From Streptomyces sp. NBC_01465 (lineage in GTDB: Bacteria; Actinomycetota; Actinomycetes; Streptomycetales; Streptomycetaceae), in contig NZ_CP109467.1 in NCBI RefSeq assembly GCF_036227325.1, positions 6,138,001 through 6,202,000 of the forward strand: a stretch of DNA of 64,000 nt, written 5' to 3'. The notes beneath the pieces were generated by a model that saw only the letters and a program-made list of their open reading frames with translations, did not search any database and was not told the DNA's origin. A program made the translations under genes and the position numbers. Positions within the stretch are counted from its first letter, which is position 1, and each line of letters starts with the position of its first letter. Below, piece by piece: positions 16,982-24,307 of this stretch.

Positions 16982-17566
16982 ATGACCCGCGTGATCGCCG
17001 GTACGGCCGGCGGGCGCCTGCTCGCCGTCCCGCCGGGCAACGGCACCCGCCCCACGTCCGACCGTGCGCGCGAGGGCCTCTTCTCCACCTGGGAGTCGCT
17101 CCTGGGCACGCTGGAGGGCGTCCGTATCGCCGATCTGTACGCGGGCTCCGGCGCCGTCGGCCTGGAGGCGCTCTCCCGTGGTGCCGTCCACGCCCTCCTC
17201 GTCGAGGCCGACTCCCGCGCCGCCGCCACTGTCCGTGCCAACGTGCGCACGCTCGGCCTCCCGGGTGCGGAAGTCCGTACGGGCAAAGCGGAACAGATCG
17301 TGACGGGACCGGCTCCCCAGGCGCCGTACGACCTCGTCTTCCTCGACCCTCCGTACGCCGTCGGCGACGACGATCTTCGGGAGATCCTCCTCACACTCCG
17401 TACGCAGGGCTGGCTCACGGAGGACGCCGTGGCCACCGTGGAACGCAGCACCAGAGGCGGAGAATTCAAGTGGCCCAAGGGTTTTGAGCCTTTGCGGGCC
17501 CGTCGCTACGGCGAGGGCACGCTTTGGTACGGTCGCGCCGCCGCTACGTGCGAAGACGCACGATGA
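16982..17566 (+). CDS. rsmD: 16S rRNA (guanine-966-N2)-methyltransferase
   Basis: The 194-residue SAM enzyme methylates G966 of 16S rRNA in the 30S subunit. It shows [17 protein letters not shown] at the start, the SAM loop [18 protein letters not shown], and the catalytic DPPY in [15 protein letters not shown]. An ATGA overlap at its end coincides with an in-frame ATG of the next gene. The rsmD-coaD pairing is widespread in bacteria. Confidence 0.93.
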   Translation: MTRVIAGTAGGRLLAVPPGNGTRPTSDRAREGLFSTWESLLGTLEGVRIADLYAGSGAVGLEALSRGAVHALLVEADSRAAATVRANVRTLGLPGAEVRTGKAEQIVTGPAPQAPYDLVFLDPPYAVGDDDLREILLTLRTQGWLTEDAVATVERSTRGGEFKWPKGFEPLRARRYGEGTLWYGRAAATCEDAR

Positions 17567-17592
17567 CCGGACCGGAGAGGCAGGGAATCCAG

Positions 17593-18072
17593 TTGCGCCG
17601 CGCCGTCTGTCCGGGGTCCTTCGACCCCATCACCAATGGACACCTCGACATCATTGCCCGCGCCTCCAAGCTGTACGACGTCGTACACGTGGCCGTGATG
17701 ATCAACCAGTCGAAGCACGGTCTCTTCACCGTCGACGAGCGGATCGAACTGATCCGCCAGGTGACCGCAGACTTCGGGAACGTCGAGGTCGAGTCCTTCC
17801 ACGGCCTGCTCGTCGACTTCTGCAAGCAGCGCGACATCCCGGCCATCGTGAAGGGCCTGCGCGCGGTCAGCGATTTCGACTACGAGCTGCAGATGGCCCA
17901 GATGAACAACGGCCTCTCGGGCGTCGAGACGCTGTTCGTCCCGACCAACCCCACCTACAGCTTCCTCTCCTCCAGTCTGGTCAAGGAGGTCGCGACCTGG
18001 GGCGGAGACGTCTCCCACCTGCTGCCTCCGCTGGTCCACGAGGCGCTGACGCAGCGGCTCGGCGAGAAGTGA
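17593..18072 (+). CDS. coaD: phosphopantetheine adenylyltransferase
   Basis: The 159-residue enzyme makes dephospho-CoA from phosphopantetheine and ATP. The nucleotidyl-transfer motif is [13 protein letters not shown], and the C-terminal LSSSLVKEV is the ISSTxVR-type motif. I chose the TTG at 17593, which gives [12 protein letters not shown] and the usual 159 residues and has AGGGA six bases upstream. The ATG at 17563, overlapping the rsmD stop, would add ten residues ([10 protein letters not shown]). Confidence 0.92.
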   Translation: MRRAVCPGSFDPITNGHLDIIARASKLYDVVHVAVMINQSKHGLFTVDERIELIRQVTADFGNVEVESFHGLLVDFCKQRDIPAIVKGLRAVSDFDYELQMAQMNNGLSGVETLFVPTNPTYSFLSSSLVKEVATWGGDVSHLLPPLVHEALTQRLGEK

Positions 18073-18171
18073 AATCCTGACAGTCCGTCACCAGGTGTCG
18101 GGCGGGCGCCGACTGGACGTACAGTCGTCCCCGTCCGTCTCCAACCCGGCGTAGAGAGTGGCGAGCACACG

Positions 18172-19218
18172 GTGGACGTGCAGAAGAAGCTCGACGACAT
18201 CGTCGAAACGGTCGCGGGCGCCCGGTCGATGCCCATGTCGGCCTCGTGCGTGGTCAACCGCGCCGAGCTGCTCGCCCTGCTCGAAGAGGTACGGGAGGCC
18301 CTGCCGGGCTCCCTGGCCCAGGCGCAGGAGCTGATCGGCGGCCGCGAACAGATGGTCGAGCAGGCCCGTCAGGAGGCCGAGCGGATCATCGAGTCCGCGC
18401 ACGCCCACCGCGGCTCCCTGATCTCCGACACCGAGGTGGCCCGCCAGTCCCAGGACGAGGCGGACCGGATCCTCAGCGAGGCCCGCCGCGAGGCCGAGGA
18501 GATCCGTGCGGAGGCCGACGACTACGTCGACTCCAAGCTGGCCAACTTCGAGGTCGTCCTCACCAAGACCATCGGCTCCGTCGACCGCGGCCGCGAGAAG
18601 CTGCTCGGCCGCGGCCCCGGCCTCGACGAGCAGGGTTACGCCGACGAGGACGCCCCGGAGTACAGCCCGGACCCCGCGACCCTCATCGAGCGCGCGGACG
18701 CCTACGTCGACACCAAGCTGGGCGCCTTCGAGGCCGTCCTCTCCAAGACTCTCGACGCGGTGGGACGGGGCCGGCAGAAGCTGCACGGCCGCATCGCCAT
18801 CGACGACCTCGGCGAGCACATGGCGGCCCAGGACGGCATGGACCCGCAGCAGCGCGGCAGCGACGCGGACTTCCTGGCGGATCTGGCGGAGCCGCAGCCG
18901 GTGCAGCAGGCGGAGGTGCCGGTCCAGGCGGTTCCCGTACCGGCGCAGCAGCAGTACGACCCGTATGCGTACCAGCAGCAGCCTCAGCAGCAGGACCCGT
19001 ACGCCTACCAGCAGCCGCAGCAGCCCCAGGAGCAGTACGCGGCGTACCAGCAGGACCCCTACGCGTACCAGCAGCAGGGCTACGACCAGAACGGCTACCC
19101 GCAGCAGCCCCAGCAGCAGCCGTATCCCCAGCAGCAGAGCGCCCTCGACGAGACCAGCCTCTTCGACACGAGCATGATCGATCTCGATCAGCTGCGTCAG
19201 TACGAACAGGGCCGGTAG
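18172..19218 (+). CDS. coiled-coil protein with duplicated module and Q/Y/P-rich tail
   Basis: This 348-residue protein is conserved at this locus in streptomycetes, often labelled DivIVA-like or ATP-synthase-B-like. Residues 35-115 form a long charged coiled coil (QARQEAERIIESAHAHRG). A 33-residue module, ADDYVDSKLANFEVVL..., occurs at 115-147 and again at 175-207, with 21 of 33 residues identical. Residues 242-323 are almost all Gln, Tyr, Pro and Ala, with DPYAYQQ at 263, 275 and 295. The C-terminus (SLFDTSMIDLDQLRQYE) looks like a conserved peptide. There is no membrane segment. Its role is unknown; a scaffold at the cell pole or membrane is a guess. Confidence 0.85.
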   Translation: MDVQKKLDDIVETVAGARSMPMSASCVVNRAELLALLEEVREALPGSLAQAQELIGGREQMVEQARQEAERIIESAHAHRGSLISDTEVARQSQDEADRILSEARREAEEIRAEADDYVDSKLANFEVVLTKTIGSVDRGREKLLGRGPGLDEQGYADEDAPEYSPDPATLIERADAYVDTKLGAFEAVLSKTLDAVGRGRQKLHGRIAIDDLGEHMAAQDGMDPQQRGSDADFLADLAEPQPVQQAEVPVQAVPVPAQQQYDPYAYQQQPQQQDPYAYQQPQQPQEQYAAYQQDPYAYQQQGYDQNGYPQQPQQQPYPQQQSALDETSLFDTSMIDLDQLRQYEQGR

Positions 19219-19235
19219 GCGTCAGCAGGGGCCGA

Positions 19236-19265
19236 TTGGGTCTATCGCGGCTCGACCGGTATCCT
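19236..19265 (+). promoter_or_regulatory. candidate promoter of DUF177-rpmF-rnc
   Basis: TTGGGT (19236-19241) and TATCCT (19260-19265) are 18 bp apart, with initiation expected near 19272. Confidence 0.45.
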
Positions 19266-19348
19266 GGCTCTTCGGTCGCGCGTATGTCCGCGATCCCAGC
19301 TGCCCGCTCGGCAGCCATCCCCAGAGATTTTCGAAAGCAGGAAAAGCC

Positions 19349-19984
19349 CTGAACACGCGCCTCGACCACCGCAACCCTCTTGTGTTCGACACACACGAGT
19401 TGGGTCGGCGTCCTGGTGCCCTCAAGCGGCTGTCCCGCACGGCCGAGGCCCCCAGGGACCTCGGCGTCGAAGGGGTCGTCGGAGTGCCGGAAGGCGCACC
19501 GGTGGAGATCAACCTCCGCCTCGAGTCGGTCATGGACGGGGTGCTTGTCACAGGCACCGCCCGTGCATCGGCCAAGGGGGAGTGCGTAAGGTGTCTGGAG
19601 CCGCTCGAGCTCGATCTCGAAGCGGACTACCAGGAGATGTTCTCGTACCCTGACGCCGATGACCGGAGCCGTGGCAACGCGGAGCCGGGCGACGACGCCG
19701 AGGACGAGGAAATCACCCCCCTCGAGGACGGCTTGTTCGACCTCGAACCCGTGCTGCGTGACGCGGTGGTGCTCGCACTGCCGCTGCAGCCGGTCTGCCG
19801 GGAGGACTGTGCCGGTCTGTGTTCCGAATGCGGAATCAGGCTGGACGACGAACCCGGTCACCACCATGACGTCCCCGACATTCGTTGGGCGGCGTTGCAG
19901 GGACTCGTCGGGACCGGCCAGGTCGGCGAGAAGGACAACGTTAACGACGCTGAATCTGGCGTCGACGAGAAGCAGGAGAAGTAG
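19349..19984 (+). CDS. DUF177 / YceD-family protein
   Basis: The product belongs to the YceD family that sits before rpmF in most bacteria and has been linked to 23S rRNA or ribosome assembly. Cysteines occur as CVRC in the middle and [13 protein letters not shown] near the end, a likely zinc site. A GTG at 19382 gives [17 protein letters not shown] but has no ribosome site. A CTG 33 nt upstream gives [18 protein letters not shown], follows GCAGGAAA at a proper distance and matches the N-terminus I remember from other Streptomyces. I prefer that start (211 residues). rpmF follows after 2 nt. Confidence 0.82.
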   Translation: MNTRLDHRNPLVFDTHELGRRPGALKRLSRTAEAPRDLGVEGVVGVPEGAPVEINLRLESVMDGVLVTGTARASAKGECVRCLEPLELDLEADYQEMFSYPDADDRSRGNAEPGDDAEDEEITPLEDGLFDLEPVLRDAVVLALPLQPVCREDCAGLCSECGIRLDDEPGHHHDVPDIRWAALQGLVGTGQVGEKDNVNDAESGVDEKQEK

Positions 19985-19986
19985 CC

Positions 19987-20160
19987 GTGGCTGTTCCGAA
20001 GCGGAAGATGTCGCGCAGCAACACGCGCCACCGCCGGTCGCAGTGGAAGGCTGCGGTCCCCACCCTGGTTTCGTGCGAGCGCTGCCAGGAGCCGAAGCTG
20101 CAGCACATCGCGTGCCCCAGCTGTGGCACGTACAACAAGCGCCAGGTCCTCGAGGTCTGA
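19987..20160 (+). CDS. rpmF: 50S ribosomal protein L32
   Basis: The 57-residue protein [20 protein letters not shown] carries a CXXC-X9-CXXC zinc ribbon (CERC, CPSC), so it is the zinc-dependent form. The GTG at 19987 has AGGAG upstream, inside the end of the DUF177 gene. rnc follows after 19 nt. The yceD-rpmF-rnc order is typical of actinobacteria. Confidence 0.97.
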   Translation: MAVPKRKMSRSNTRHRRSQWKAAVPTLVSCERCQEPKLQHIACPSCGTYNKRQVLEV

Positions 20161-20179
20161 GCGGCTGGTGAGAGGCACC

Positions 20180-21004
20180 ATGTCTGAGTCACACAAGACG
20201 GACAATGCCTCGTCCCACACGCTTCTGGAAGGGCGGCTCGGGTATCAACTCGAGTCCGCCCTTCTGGTGCGTGCGCTGACGCACCGTTCGTACGCATACG
20301 AGAACGGCGGCCTGCCCACCAACGAGCGTCTGGAGTTCCTCGGGGACTCCGTGCTCGGTCTGGTGGTCACGGACACGCTGTACCGCACCCACCCCGATCT
20401 CCCGGAAGGCCAGCTGGCCAAACTCCGGGCCGCGGTGGTCAACTCGCGTGCGCTCGCAGAGGTGAGCCGCGGGCTAGAACTCGGTCTCTTCATCCGGCTC
20501 GGCCGCGGTGAAGAAGGCACGGGTGGCCGGGACAAGGCTTCCATCCTCGCCGACACCCTTGAAGCGGTGATCGGCGCGGTCTATCTGGATCAGGGCCTCG
20601 ACGCGGCCTCGGAGCTGGTTCACCGGCTCTTCGACCCGCTCATCGAGAAGTCCTCCAACCTCGGTGCGGGCCTGGACTGGAAGACCAGTCTCCAGGAGCT
20701 CACCGCGAGCGAAGGCCTCGGAGTTCCGGAGTACCTGGTCAGCGAGACAGGTCCGGACCACGAGAAGACCTTCACTGCTGCTGCCCGCGTCGGTGGTGTC
20801 TCGTACGGCACCGGCACCGGCCGCAGCAAGAAGGAAGCGGAGCAGCAGGCGGCGGAGTCCGCCTGGCGCGAGATCAGTGCGGACGCCGAGAAGCGTGCTG
20901 CGGAGGCCAAGGCCGCCGCGGAGGCGCCCGTGGCGCCCGCAGTGGACGAAGAGGTCGCCGACACCTCTTCGGCCGCCGCGACCGATCCGGCCGCCACGGC
21001 CTGA
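20180..21004 (+). CDS. rnc: ribonuclease III
   Basis: The 274-residue endonuclease cuts double-stranded RNA in rRNA processing. In S. coelicolor the enzyme is AbsB, a global regulator of antibiotic production. The signature [12 protein letters not shown] spans 48-59 with catalytic Glu52 and Asp56. The second acidic pair lies in [16 protein letters not shown], and a double-stranded RNA-binding domain covers about 180-250. An Ala/Glu-rich tail of about 30 residues extends past the usual end. The ATG at 20180 is preceded by GAGAGG. Confidence 0.96.
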   Translation: MSESHKTDNASSHTLLEGRLGYQLESALLVRALTHRSYAYENGGLPTNERLEFLGDSVLGLVVTDTLYRTHPDLPEGQLAKLRAAVVNSRALAEVSRGLELGLFIRLGRGEEGTGGRDKASILADTLEAVIGAVYLDQGLDAASELVHRLFDPLIEKSSNLGAGLDWKTSLQELTASEGLGVPEYLVSETGPDHEKTFTAAARVGGVSYGTGTGRSKKEAEQQAAESAWREISADAEKRAAEAKAAAEAPVAPAVDEEVADTSSAAATDPAATA

Positions 21005-21018
21005 CGCCGGTTCTTTCC

Positions 21019-21050
21019 CCGCCCGCCCCCTCAGTGGGGGCGGGCGGTTT
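21019..21050 (+). terminator. terminator after rnc
   Basis: CCGCCCGCCCCC (21019-21030) and GGGGGCGGGCGG (21036-21047) form a perfect 12-bp stem followed by TTT. Confidence 0.75.
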
Positions 21051-21071
21051 CCGTACCCGAGGGGGATTGCG

Positions 21072-21932
21072 ATGCCTGAGCTGCCCGAGGTCGAAGTCGT
21101 ACGGCGCGGTCTTGAGCGCTGGGTGGCCGGCCGGACCGTCGCCGGGGTGGACGTACTGCACCCGCGTGCCGTACGCCGCCATCTCGCGGGCGGCGAGGAC
21201 TTCGCGCACGCCCTCAAGGGGCACCGCTTCGGCGTCGCACGGCGCAGGGGCAAGTACCTTTGGATTCCCCTCGACGACACCGACGCGTCCGTGCTCGGGC
21301 ATCTGGGGATGAGCGGGCAGCTGCTCGTACAGCCCCAAGAGGCCCTGGACGAGAAGCACTTGAGGATCCGCGTCCGCTTCGACGATCCCCTCGGTACGGA
21401 GCTGCGCTTCGTCGACCAGCGCACCTTCGGCGGTCTCTCGCTCCACCCGAACACCCCCGACGGGCTGCCCGACGTCATCGCGCACATCGCCCGCGACCCG
21501 CTGGACGAAGCGTTCGACGACGAGGCGTTCCACACGGCGCTGCGGCTGCGCCGTACGACGATCAAGCGCGCCCTGCTCGACCAGTCGCTGATCAGCGGCG
21601 TCGGCAACATCTACGCCGACGAGGCGCTCTGGCGCTCCCGCGTCCACTACGAGCGCCCCACCGCGGGCTTCACCCGGCCCAGGACCGCCGAGCTCCTCGG
21701 CCATGTCCGGGACGTCATGAACGCCGCGCTCGCCGTCGGCGGCACCAGCTTCGACAGCCTCTACGTCAACGTGAACGGCGAATCCGGGTACTTCGACCGG
21801 TCGCTGGACGCCTACGGACGCGAGGGCGAGCCGTGCGGCCGCTGCGGCACCTCCATCCGCAGGCGCCCCTGGATGAATCGCTCCAGCTACTTCTGCCCGC
21901 GCTGTCAGAGGCCGCCGCGGGCGGCTTCGTAG
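21072..21932 (+). CDS. mutM: formamidopyrimidine-DNA glycosylase
   Basis: The 286-residue base-excision enzyme removes 8-oxoguanine and formamidopyrimidines. Pro2 and Glu3 of the mature start [14 protein letters not shown] are catalytic. The helix-two-turn-helix appears as [15 protein letters not shown]. The C-terminal zinc finger has four cysteines, CGRCG and CPRCQ, with the DNA-binding Arg region between them. The last 28 bp overlap the end of the opposing HxlR gene. Confidence 0.95.
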   Translation: MPELPEVEVVRRGLERWVAGRTVAGVDVLHPRAVRRHLAGGEDFAHALKGHRFGVARRRGKYLWIPLDDTDASVLGHLGMSGQLLVQPQEALDEKHLRIRVRFDDPLGTELRFVDQRTFGGLSLHPNTPDGLPDVIAHIARDPLDEAFDDEAFHTALRLRRTTIKRALLDQSLISGVGNIYADEALWRSRVHYERPTAGFTRPRTAELLGHVRDVMNAALAVGGTSFDSLYVNVNGESGYFDRSLDAYGREGEPCGRCGTSIRRRPWMNRSSYFCPRCQRPPRAAS

Positions 21933-22279
21933 CGCTCGCGCGACTGCAGGACCTGGTCCATGCGGCCCTCGACGAGGTGGATGAGGCCGAGCAGCTGCTG
22001 GGCGATCTCCCGCCCCAGCGGCGTGAGTTCGTAGTCCACGCGCGGCGGATTGACCGGCTGCGCCTCGCGGTGCACCAGGCCGTCGCGCTCCAGCGCCTGC
22101 AGCGTCTGGGAGAGCATCTTCTCGCTGACGCCGTCGACGCGCCGCCGCAGCTCGTTGAAGCGCAGCGACCCCTCGAGGAGCGCGCCCAGCGTCAGGCTGC
22201 CCCAGCGGCCCGTGACGTGCTCCAGCGTTCCGCGCGAGGGGCACGACTTCGCGAATACGTCGAAGGCGAGATCGTCCAT
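21905..22279 (-). CDS. HxlR-family transcriptional regulator
   Basis: The 124-residue winged-helix protein has the HxlR N-terminal cysteine (Cys13 in [16 protein letters not shown]), the recognition region [29 protein letters not shown], and the wing [12 protein letters not shown]. HxlR proteins often sense electrophiles or oxidants through that cysteine, which would suit a neighbour of mutM, but that link is inference. Its ATG has TACAGT 6 nt upstream, and CTGT-N7-ACAG overlaps that box. Its 3' end overlaps mutM by 28 bp. Confidence 0.9.
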   Translation of the reverse strand: MDDLAFDVFAKSCPSRGTLEHVTGRWGSLTLGALLEGSLRFNELRRRVDGVSEKMLSQTLQALERDGLVHREAQPVNPPRVDYELTPLGREIAQQLLGLIHLVEGRMDQVLQSRERYEAARGGL

Positions 22280-22285
22280 GGGTCC

Positions 22286-22291
22286 ACTGTA
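22286..22291 (-). promoter_or_regulatory. candidate -10 box of the HxlR gene, within a dyad
   Basis: TACAGT on the minus strand, 6 nt before the ATG at 22279. CTGT-N7-ACAG (22287-22301) overlaps it and could be an autoregulatory operator. Confidence 0.4.
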
Positions 22292-22321
22292 CTGCGCACA
22301 GCGCTCACCAGGAGTTAGTGC

Positions 22322-23191
22322 TCAGAAGCCGAAGTCCTGGGTCCACCACGGACCGCCGGAGCCGAAGTGGACGCCGACGCCCAGCGTCTTGTAGTCGCAG
22401 TTCAGGATGTTGGCCCGGTGGCCGGGGCTGTTCATCCAGGCGTCCATGACCGCCTCGGCGTCGGCCTGGCCGCGGGCGATGTTCTCGCCGCCCAGACCGC
22501 TCACGCCCGCCGCGTCCGCGCGGTCCCAGGGGGACTTGCCGTCCGGGTCGGTGTGGTCGAAGAAGTTGCGTGCGGCCATGTCCTCGCTGAAGGCCGTGGC
22601 CAGCGCGGCCAGCGGGCCGTTGGCCGTCACCGGGCTGCAGCCGGCCGTCGCCCGCTCCTTGTTGACCAGCGAGAGGACCGCCGCCTGGGCCGCGGCCTCC
22701 TTGCCGAGCGGGACCGCGGACTTGGCCGCGGTCTTCGTGGGTGAAGGCGTGGCGCTCGCGCTCCTCGTCGGCGCGGACGGCGCGCTCGACACCTTTGACG
22801 GAGGAGCCGAGGTCTTCGGCGCGACGGGCGAGGGGCTCGTCGACGGTGCGTGGGCGCGGGTGGCGCCGGAGCTCGGAGAAGGGGAGGTGGCGGTGGACGA
22901 GGGGGTCGCGGACTCGCCGCCCTGGGTCTGCAGATCCGGGACACCGTCCGCGCGGACCTGGTCGCCCGAAGGGTCACCGCCTCCGACGTTGTACGCGTTG
23001 CCGCCGCCGGGCAGGAGGCCGGAGGCCATCGCCACGGCGCCCACGGCCGCTGCGGCGGAGACGCCGAGCAGTCCGGTGCGTACGGGGGCGACCCGGCTCT
23101 TGCGGCGCGCACGGCCACGGCCCCGGTGCCGGCCTGCCTCGCCGTAGTCAACTGCGGCCGGTACGGCGGCGGAGCGTCGATGGCGTCCCAT
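22322..23191 (-). CDS. membrane-anchored or secreted CAP/SCP-domain protein
   Basis: The 289-residue protein has a basic N-terminus, one hydrophobic segment (about residues 40-60, LLGVSAAAAVGAVAMASGLL), a Ser/Pro/Thr linker (about 90-155), and a C-terminal CAP (cysteine-rich secretory / PR-1) domain from about 165. CAP hallmarks are VNKERATAGCSPV, FDHTDPDGKSPWDRA, GENIARG and WMNSPGHRANIL, followed by YKTLGVGVHF. Bacterial CAP proteins are extracellular with no settled function. The ATG has GAGGAAGG upstream. Confidence 0.9.
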   Translation of the reverse strand: MGRHRRSAAVPAAVDYGEAGRHRGRGRARRKSRVAPVRTGLLGVSAAAAVGAVAMASGLLPGGGNAYNVGGGDPSGDQVRADGVPDLQTQGGESATPSSTATSPSPSSGATRAHAPSTSPSPVAPKTSAPPSKVSSAPSAPTRSASATPSPTKTAAKSAVPLGKEAAAQAAVLSLVNKERATAGCSPVTANGPLAALATAFSEDMAARNFFDHTDPDGKSPWDRADAAGVSGLGGENIARGQADAEAVMDAWMNSPGHRANILNCDYKTLGVGVHFGSGGPWWTQDFGF

Positions 23192-23318
23192 CTGCGGTGC
23201 CTTCCTCGTGGTCGACGGCCTACGTCACGACGACTCACCCATACGGGTGAGGCTCATTGGGTCCGGACTGTAGCCCATGGCGCACGGGGCCGAAGTGTCC
23301 CGTGAGCAATTGGCCGGT

Positions 23319-23324
23319 TAGCGT
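23319..23324 (+). promoter_or_regulatory. candidate -10 box for acylphosphatase
   Basis: TAGCGT lies exactly 6 nt before the ATG at 23331, which has no ribosome site. Confidence 0.4.
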
Positions 23325-23330
23325 GCAGAC

Positions 23331-23612
23331 ATGAACGAAGATGTACGGCTCACCGCCTGGGTGCGCGGAAAAGTCCAGGGCGTGGGCTTCCGCTGGTTCA
23401 CCAGGGCCAATGCCCTGCAGATCGGCGGCCTGAGGGGATTCGCCCTCAACCTGGAGGACGGCAGGGTCCAGGTGGTGGCCGAAGGGCCGCGCGCGCAGTG
23501 CGACCTCCTCCTCGCCTGGCTCCGCTCCGACGACACACCCGGACGCGTCGACGGTGTCACTGAGATCTGGGACACTCCTCGCGGCGGCTACGAGAGCTTC
23601 GCGATCCGCTGA
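23331..23612 (+). CDS. acylphosphatase
   Basis: The 93-residue enzyme hydrolyses acyl phosphates. The phosphate loop [11 protein letters not shown] carries the catalytic Arg21, and Asn40 in [10 protein letters not shown] positions the water, so both essential residues are present. Length is normal. It appears to be transcribed alone, with a -10-like box 6 nt before its ATG. Confidence 0.95.
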   Translation: MNEDVRLTAWVRGKVQGVGFRWFTRANALQIGGLRGFALNLEDGRVQVVAEGPRAQCDLLLAWLRSDDTPGRVDGVTEIWDTPRGGYESFAIR

Positions 23613-23980
23613 GCCGGCCACCGTACGTGAACTGGCAAGGCGCCTCTGGCAAGTGCGTTCGGCAGAAATGACCTGGTGGTTGCCAATGCGCGCCGACCGT
23701 GCCACGCTGCGACGTAGAGGATGATCTCCCGCCCCCAGGGCCCCGAAGGAGAGCCGCGCCGCCGCTTCTGAGGCCGCGCGCCCCCGGGTTGCCCGTGGAT
23801 ACGGGGCGTGATCGTGTTGACCGTCAAACTTTTTGGTGAGACGCTTAAAACCCCGCGCACCTTAGCTGTTTGGCAGTAGGAACGCAGCGAGAAACCAGCA
23901 CTGCTGAGCACCGCGGGTGCGATTCCCCCTACGACCCACCACCGCTTCGGTCGGTCACTCAGTGTGGAGGACCATCCATC
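23613..23980. other. intergenic region upstream of the 70-residue ORF
   Basis: No gene is visible on either strand. A TTGACC at 23817-23822 could be a -35 but has no good -10 at 16-18 bp. The AT-richer stretch at 23822-23880 (CAAACTTTTTGG, CTTAAAACC) is the likeliest promoter area. TGGCAAG occurs twice near 23634 and 23648. Confidence 0.5.
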
Positions 23981-24193
23981 ATGGCAAAGGCGCTTCTCGG
24001 TTACGTCGGCGGTTCCGACCCGCGACTTCTCTCCGAGATGCGACGGCTTCAGCAGCGAGTCCAGGACCTCGAGTCCGAGCTCACTCGGATCCAGTCCGAG
24101 AACGATGCGCTGAACGCCGCCGCCCAGCACGGAGAGTCGCTGCTCGACGGCATCGACATTGATGTACCCCAGGCGGAGCCTGCGCTCACCTGA
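23981..24193 (+). CDS. 70-residue coiled-coil protein, unknown function
   Basis: MAKALLGYVGGSDPRLLSEMRRLQQRVQDLE... has a short N-terminal GYVGGSDPRLL motif, then a coiled coil (about 17-52), and an acidic end. The ATG follows a perfect GGAGG. It is transcribed toward smc but separated from it by a strong terminator. I do not recognise a family with a known role. A similar ORF precedes smc in other streptomycetes as I recall. Confidence 0.75.
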   Translation: MAKALLGYVGGSDPRLLSEMRRLQQRVQDLESELTRIQSENDALNAAAQHGESLLDGIDIDVPQAEPALT

Positions 24194-24251
24194 CAGCAGC
24201 CACCCCGCTAGGAACCACCCGGTACCACCCGTACCACCGCACAAGATATGC

Positions 24252-24281
24252 AAGGGACGCTTCGGCGTCCCTTCTTTCTTT
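24252..24281 (+). terminator. strong terminator with TTCG tetraloop, upstream of smc
   Basis: AAGGGACGC (24252-24260), loop TTCG and GCGTCCCTT (24265-24273) are followed by CTTTCTTTC. It ends the 70-residue ORF only 27 nt before the smc start codon, so smc needs its own promoter. Confidence 0.9.
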
Positions 24282-24293
24282 CACCCGGAAAGG

Positions 24294-24299
24294 TAGAGT
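24294..24299 (+). promoter_or_regulatory. candidate -10 box for smc
   Basis: TAGAGT lies between the terminator and the GTG at 24308, 8 nt before the start. No Shine-Dalgarno is close to the GTG. Confidence 0.4.
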
Positions 24300-24307
24300 C
24301 CGGCGGC

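Noticed and set aside
23870-23980. Longer upstream start for the 70-residue coiled-coil protein
   Set aside because: The frame can be read back to 23870, but the ATG at 23981 has a perfect GGAGG, while the upstream part looks like promoter DNA.
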